Shown: positions 10,359 through 14,729 of the stretch, piece after piece
Numbering within the stretch: the first letter of the stretch is position 1
How the letters are laid out: every line of letters starts with the position of its first letter
Source: Sulfuritalea sp.
GTDB lineage: Bacteria; Pseudomonadota; Gammaproteobacteria; Burkholderiales; Rhodocyclaceae
Direction of reading: 5' to 3'
Assembly: GCA_016716965.1 (NCBI GenBank)
Contig: JADJUP010000012.1
Location: 1-14,729 of the forward strand
Length of the DNA stretch: 14,729 nt
The notes under the pieces: generated by a model
Told to the model about the DNA's origin: nothing
The model's input: the letters and a program-made list of their open reading frames with translations, nothing else
Databases searched by the model: none
Made by a program: the position numbers and the translations under genes

Positions 10359-11267
10359 ATGGCTCACACGATAGAGAACCGGGTGAGGCAAGGATTGAAC
10401 GGATCCGCTGATGTTCTTGAACAAACTGGCTATCCGGGGCTGGAAGGACAATTGGGCAAATTCGCGATCAAATCCTCGCAAGGGCACGACGCGCCACGCT
10501 GGTACTTGTGGGACGGGGGCTTCCTCGCCCTCGGCCGCAGCGAAGGCGTGATCCGGCCCCATGCCCATCACGCCATCCAGATCGTCATCAGCATCGATGG
10601 CATGGCAAGCATCCGCGGTGCGCGCGGCGACTGGCAGCCCGCACGAGGCATCATCGTGCGCCCGGACGCCGTGCATTCCTTCGACGCCCGCGGCTCGCTG
10701 GGCGCCATGCTGATGCTGGAGCCCGAATCGATCGAGGGGACATGGCTGCGTACCGCGCTGCTGCAGGACATTACCCTGCTGCCGGACGCGGCCTTCGCTT
10801 CATGCGTGGCGGAGCTGCGAAAATTCTGCGAGCAGCCGTTCGAAAGCATGGCGGTCCGCGGCCTGATCCGCCATTGCGTCCTGGCGCTCTGCGCGGGCGC
10901 GCCGCCAACCCGCCGGCGCGATCCCCGGGTGACCACCGTGCTGAATGCCATTCGCGAATCGGCCGAACTCCGCATGTCGGTGGAAGCCGCCGCCGCGATC
11001 GTCCACCTGTCGCCCAGCCGCTTCGCGCACCTGTTCAAGCAGCAGGTGGGGCTGCCGTTTCGGCGTTACATGCTCTGGCGCAAGCTGACGCGCGCCACGC
11101 TGGCCATCGCACGCGAACGCACCATCACGGCGGCAGCCCAGGCGGCCGACTTCGCCGACGCCGCGCACGTCACGCGGACCTTCCAGCAGATGTTCGGCAT
11201 CCCTCCGTCCGCCATGATGCAGGGCGAGTTTTTCGAAATCGACTCGCCATTCGAACTGGCCCGCTGA
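10359..11267 (+). CDS. AraC-family transcriptional regulator
   Basis: This 302-residue DNA-binding regulator has an N-terminal cupin-like sensing domain and a C-terminal AraC/XylS domain. RPHAHHAIQIVISIDG (66-81) and GIIVRPDAVHSF (97-108) fit the cupin part. The two helix-turn-helix units lie at about 207-228 (VEAAAAIVHLSPSRFAHLFK) and 256-278 (TITAAAQAADFADAAHVTRT), followed by FGIPPSAMM. The start is uncertain: ATG at 10359, ATG at 10344 and GTG at 10329 are in frame, and none has a strong ribosome-binding site; 10359 was chosen as the least overextended. The DedA-rhodanese gene starts 167 bases away on the other strand, so it is a possible target. The inducer is unknown. Confidence 0.88.
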   Translation: MAHTIENRVRQGLNGSADVLEQTGYPGLEGQLGKFAIKSSQGHDAPRWYLWDGGFLALGRSEGVIRPHAHHAIQIVISIDGMASIRGARGDWQPARGIIVRPDAVHSFDARGSLGAMLMLEPESIEGTWLRTALLQDITLLPDAAFASCVAELRKFCEQPFESMAVRGLIRHCVLALCAGAPPTRRRDPRVTTVLNAIRESAELRMSVEAAAAIVHLSPSRFAHLFKQQVGLPFRRYMLWRKLTRATLAIARERTITAAAQAADFADAAHVTRTFQQMFGIPPSAMMQGEFFEIDSPFELAR

Positions 11268-11335
11268 GCGGATCGCCCCCGCCACACCCTGGCTTCAAGC
11301 GCCTGAAACAATCGTCTGCTATACAATCGACCATC

Positions 11336-11626
11336 ATGAAGCCGTCCATAGTCTTGCAGAAGAATCGGGAAACCATCCGGCAAACCGTGGCACGCTATCC
11401 CGTGTGCAACCCGAGGGTCTTCGGCTCGGTGATTCATCACAGCGACGGCGAAGACAGCGATCTCGATTTGCTCGTGGACCCCTTGCCGGGAACGACACTG
11501 TTCGATCTGGGCGCCATGCAGGTCGAACTGGAGACCGTGCTGGGCATTCCCGTCGAAGTACTGACGCCGCGTGACCTGCCCAAGCGATTCCGCGATCAGG
11601 TGATCCGCGAGGCCCTGCCCGTATGA
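11336..11626 (+). CDS. mntA: MntA-type nucleotidyltransferase antitoxin
   Basis: The 96-residue minimal nucleotidyltransferase has the family signature GSx10DxD: G30-S31, then D42 and D44 in SDLDLLVD. In HepT/MntA systems this enzyme adds AMP groups to the partner toxin and so silences it. The stop codon overlaps the start of the HEPN gene as ATGA (11623-11626), a typical operon arrangement with antitoxin first. TACAAT at 11322-11327 resembles a -10 box, but it lies only nine bases before the ATG and no matching -35 was found; the messenger may be nearly leaderless or the promoter may lie further up. Length is normal and the frame is clean. Confidence 0.9.
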   Translation: MKPSIVLQKNRETIRQTVARYPVCNPRVFGSVIHHSDGEDSDLDLLVDPLPGTTLFDLGAMQVELETVLGIPVEVLTPRDLPKRFRDQVIREALPV

Positions 11627-11982
11627 GCGAGGCGGACAACTCGCGAAAGTTTGACTACCTTGACCACATGGCCGAAGCCATTGCCCTGGCAAGGAGCTTT
11701 ACCGAAGGCATGGCGAAGCCGGACTTCCTCGCCGACAGGAAAACCCAGCAGGCCGTAATCCTCAACCTCATCGTTCTCGGCGAGGCCGCCAGCAAGATCG
11801 CGCTGGAGTTTCCAGAATTCACGATGGCACACCCGGCCTTGCCCTGGCAGCAAATGCGCGGCATGCGCAATCGCATGGCCCACGGCTATTTCGATATCGA
11901 CCTCGACGTGGTCTGGGAAACCGTTCAGGCATCGCTGCCCGCTCTGCAAAACCAATTGCTCGCGATCATTGAATCGCGCTGA
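11623..11982 (+). CDS. hepT: HepT-type HEPN ribonuclease toxin
   Basis: The 119-residue all-helical HEPN-domain protein (DUF86/HepT type) is the partner of the nucleotidyltransferase before it. The RNase motif RxxxxHxY is complete: R82, H87 and Y89 in RNRMAHGYFD. In characterised HepT proteins the arginine and histidine form the RNA-cutting site of a dimer, and the tyrosine is the residue that MntA AMPylates. LNLIVLGEAASKI (48-60) is another common block of the family. The start codon lies inside the end of mntA, suggesting coupled translation. The gene looks intact, so the module may be active. Confidence 0.9.
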   Translation: MSEADNSRKFDYLDHMAEAIALARSFTEGMAKPDFLADRKTQQAVILNLIVLGEAASKIALEFPEFTMAHPALPWQQMRGMRNRMAHGYFDIDLDVVWETVQASLPALQNQLLAIIESR

Positions 11983-12394
11983 CTGCATTTCGGAGCAAGC
12001 GCCGGGGCGACTGGTCTTCTCTGTCACCGTGGTACCAGCGCCGACTTTGTGAGCGTCGGCTCGTCGGCCACTGCTGCCGTTGGCCCAGCGGTCTATGTCG
12101 GTCGGCAACGCGACGATTACCTGCCGTTCAGTGGCAGAGGTAAATCAGCGGCAGCAACTCCCTTCAATTCCGACACATATCGCACTTTAAGCCTTGGTCT
12201 GCCCGCGTGATGCAGTGAATCAAGAAGACTGGTGCAGAAATCGATCCGGGTGATAACGATGAGGTTTTCGAATTGGCAACTATTGTCCGCCCCGGCGCGC
12301 GAGCCAATTGTGGAGTGTTGCATATAGTGTTGGCGACAACGAGCCCAGATCTCGTCCCGCACGGCGTGTGATTGTGGTTGAAGGGCGTTTGAGA
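11983..12394. other. Gene-free stretch between convergent hepT and response regulator
   Basis: About 410 bases without a convincing gene. Short open frames on both strands have no recognisable domain. Small inverted repeats are visible: GCCGAC (12040-12045) with GTCGGC (12055-12060), and AATTGGC (12271-12277) with GCCAATT (12303-12309). Neither is followed by a run of T on either strand, so they are not clear terminators. Base composition is slightly lower in GC than the flanking genes. Confidence 0.5.
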
Positions 12395-13126
12395 TTACGC
12401 ATCAGCGGACCAGACTACGCTAGCGGCGAACAGGTAGCCCGCACCGTGAACAGTCTTGATCAGCTTTGGGTGCTGCGGGTCGGATTCAAGCTTGCGACGC
12501 AGGCGGGAGATGCGGACGTCGATACTGCGGTCGAATGGCGAGATGTTGCGCTCGCCGAGCAATTGCTCGCGGGTGAGGATGCGGTTGGCCTTTTCCAGGA
12601 AGACCTGTAGCAGGTTGGCTTCGGCGTTGGATAACTGGTGTTCGTCTCCGTCCGGTGCGACCAGGCGGTTGGTGGCGGGAAAGAAGCGCCAGCCGATGAA
12701 TTCCGCCCAGCGTTCCGGGAGGCTGCCTCCAGGCCGGTGCGGCGGGCATATCGGCGCAGCACGCTGCGAACTCGGGCCACCAGTTCTCGGCTATCGAAGG
12801 GCTTGGTCACGTAGTCGTCGGCACCATCCTCCAGGCCCATGATGCGGTCGCCACTGTGGCTACGTCCGGTGATGACGATGATGCCGCAGTCGTCGCTTTC
12901 GCGCAGTTCCCGCACCAGCGCCATGCCGTCGACATCCGGCAGCCCGAGGTCGATCAGGCGAGATCCGGGAGTTCGATCTTTAGCCGGGTGCGAAACTCGG
13001 CGGCGCGCTTGCACCATGTCGTCTGGAAGCCGAACTCGCTGAGCGTCTGCACGATCAGGCGCGCGATGTCGCCATCGTCCTCGAGGACGATGCGGGCACC
13101 GACAGGAAGTCGCCGGACGGATTCAT
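12395..13126 (-). pseudogene. OmpR-family response regulator, frame broken three times as written
   Basis: The gene encodes a two-component response regulator: an N-terminal receiver and a C-terminal winged-helix DNA-binding domain. Reading across the breaks gives 244 residues, normal for the family. The receiver shows ARIVLEDDGD, phosphoacceptor D60 in LIDLGLPDVDG, T87 in VITGRS and K109 in YVTKPF. The DNA-binding part shows FIGWRFFPATNRLV, LTREQLLGE, FDRSIDVRISRLRRKLE and VHGAGYLFAA. It starts at 13126, overlapping the kinase stop as ATGA. Three one-base losses explain the breaks, each at a pair of G or C that was probably a triplet: near 13099, 12957 and 12721. The three losses together keep the length divisible by three. 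Either consensus errors or a decayed gene; no single frame spans it. Confidence 0.85.
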
Positions 13127-14729
13127 ATGCGGCACCGCCGGATCGCGGCCTTCAGATCGGCGGGCAGGAAGGGCTTGCCGAGGAACTGCGTGTTCCCCTC
13201 GGGCTGCGGTTCATGGCGGGATTCGCCCTTATAGCCGCTCATAAGCACGATGCCGATATCCGGCCAGCGTTCGTTTACGATCCGGGCTAGACAATAGCCG
13301 TCGATGTCCCCGGGCATGACGATGTCGCTGACCACGACTTCGACCGCACTGATGTGCTCCACAAGCTGCACGGCTTCCTGCCCGTTCTCGGCTTCCAGCA
13401 CGGCATACCCGAGAGCATTGATCTGGTCGCGGACGATGGCGCGCACGTCCGGGTCGTCTTCGACCAGCAGCACCAATCCGCCTGCCGCGACTTCCGTTTC
13501 GGCCGGGTCAGCGGCAGAATCGGCCTTCGCCGGCAGGGTGGCGGGCAGCAGCAGGCGAATCGACGTGCCCTTGCCGGGCATGCTTTCGATCTGGACCTGT
13601 CCTCCGGATTGATGGACGAATCCCTGCACCATAGCGAGCCCGAGGCCGCTTCCTGGCCGAGGGCTTGGTCGTGAAGAAGGGATCGAAAGCCCGCGCAAGG
13701 GTGGTGGCGTCCATCCCCTGGCCGCCGTCGGTGACCAGGATCTCGATGTAATTCCCCGCGGGCAGATTGTGGGAGCGGGCATCCCGTGGCGCTAGGCAAA
13801 CCCGGTCGCAGGCGAATTCGAGATTGCCGCCTTCAGGCATGGCATCGCGCGCATTGAGGGCGAGGTTGATCAGCGCATCTTCCAACTGTCCCGGGTCGGT
13901 AAGTGCCCAGAGCGAGACCTCGGCCGTGTTAGGCGAGGAACCGAGGCGCGTCCGGATGCTGATGCTTTCCGGCAGCGAGCCGCGCAGCAGGGGCGCCATC
14001 CCGAGAAGGAGCGCGCCGACGTCGATCGGATGGGCCTCAAGCGGCTGCTGCCGGGCGATGGCGAGCAGCCGCCGCACCAGGTTGGCGCCGAGCTGCGCGG
14101 CCCTCAGCGCGGGAACGGCGTGGCGCTTGACCACGTCGCTGTCGGGCAGCGCGCGGTCGAGAGCATCGAGGTTGCCGATGATCACGGTGAGGATGTTGTT
14201 GAAGTCATGGGCGAGACCGCCGGACAGTTGCCCGATCGCCCGCATCTTCTGCGCCTCACGCGCGGCGGCCTCGGCACGTTTCTGCTCGGTCAGGTCGATG
14301 GCCAGCAGGTAGCAGCCGAGTATTTTTCCGGTGGAGTCGCGTTCCGGTACCAGCGTGCTGCGTGCGTGCAGAATCTCGCCGGCGGATTGCCGGGTCGAAT
14401 ACTCGAAGCTGACCGTCTCCCCGGACAGAGCTTGCCGGATGTAGGGTTCGATCTGGGCGTAGGTCGTGGTGCCGACAATGTCGGAAACGTGGCTGCCGAG
14501 CATGGAGTCGCGGTCACGTTCGAACCCAGTCGGCATGACGGCGATTGGCGAATGTATAGATCTGGTTCTGGTCGAAATAGCCGATCAGCGCGCCGACGTT
14601 GTCGGTGATCATCCGCGTGCGCTCTTCGCTGCGCCGCAGGGCGGTGATGATGCGCAGGTTCTCGCGGGAGGCGTGGCGCAGATCGTGGTTCGCCACTTCC
14701 AGTTCGCGCGTTCTCGCGCGGACCTTGTG
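13123..14729 (-). pseudogene. Hybrid sensor histidine kinase with receiver; 5' end outside window, frameshifted
   Basis: Order of parts, N- to C-terminal: a helical stretch ending in TRELEVANHDLRHASREN (likely coiled coil), a PAS domain (ITDNVGALIGYFD ... FANRRHADW ... MLGSHVSDIVG), a HisKA dimerisation domain with phosphorylated His in LSGGLAHDFNNILTVIIGNL (codon at 14207-14209), an ATPase domain (LINLALNARDAMPEGG, VTDGGQGMD, GSGLGLAMVQGF) and a C-terminal receiver (VLLVEDDPDVR, phosphoacceptor in VVVSDIVMPG, GKPF). No membrane segment is seen; any sensor part lies beyond the right edge. The frame breaks near 14525 (one extra base) and near 13651-13663, where two one-base losses would restore TKPLGQGSGLGLAM. 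Its TGA overlaps the regulator's ATG, so the two form an operon. The ligand is unknown. Confidence 0.87.

Noticed and set aside
11983..12394. Possible third gene of the toxin-antitoxin module
   Set aside because: Short open frames on both strands lack ribosome-binding sites, domains and typical codon use.

Overview
The window is high-GC bacterial DNA that looks like a betaproteobacterium, possibly Rhodocyclales-like. This rests on the overall protein character, the high-GC codon use and the mix of housekeeping and accessory genes; no rRNA or other phylogenetic marker is present, so the placement is tentative. It is a housekeeping and stress-response segment with an insertion sequence at the left edge and a small accessory module.

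Left edge (about 1-1510): an IS110-family, IS1111-group insertion sequence. Its transposase reads as one frame only because several small indels compensate. Subterminal inverted repeats can be seen at both ends, and a structured non-coding stretch follows the transposase where this group is known to encode its guide (seeker/bridge) RNA. Next comes a gene-free stretch (about 1511-1857) with a perfect 18-bp palindrome and a degenerate copy exactly 20 bp further on.

Centre (1858-11267): intact glycogen phosphorylase (minus); a YcgR-like PilZ protein (plus), divergent from it; a hypoxanthine/uracil-DNA glycosylase-like gene (minus); a palindromic intergenic repeat built from 9-bp units; htpG (minus), with a textbook sigma-32 promoter but one frameshift as written; a CPA1/NhaP-like cation:proton antiporter (plus); a DedA membrane protein fused to a rhodanese domain (minus); and an AraC-family regulator (plus), divergent from the DedA gene.

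Right part (11336-14729): a complete MntA-HepT (nucleotidyltransferase/HEPN) toxin-antitoxin pair with an ATGA overlap and every diagnostic motif. After a gene-free convergent gap come an OmpR-type response regulator and a hybrid sensor histidine kinase (minus), also overlapping by ATGA; the kinase runs off the right edge. Both carry several one-base indels at short G/C runs.

The indels cluster at the two ends (transposase; kinase and regulator), with one in htpG, while about 7 kb of central genes read cleanly. This fits consensus errors near the ends of a contig at least as well as true gene decay. The features most worth a second look are the candidate guide RNA of the IS element, the tandem palindromes beside it, the DedA-rhodanese fusion and the MntA-HepT pair.
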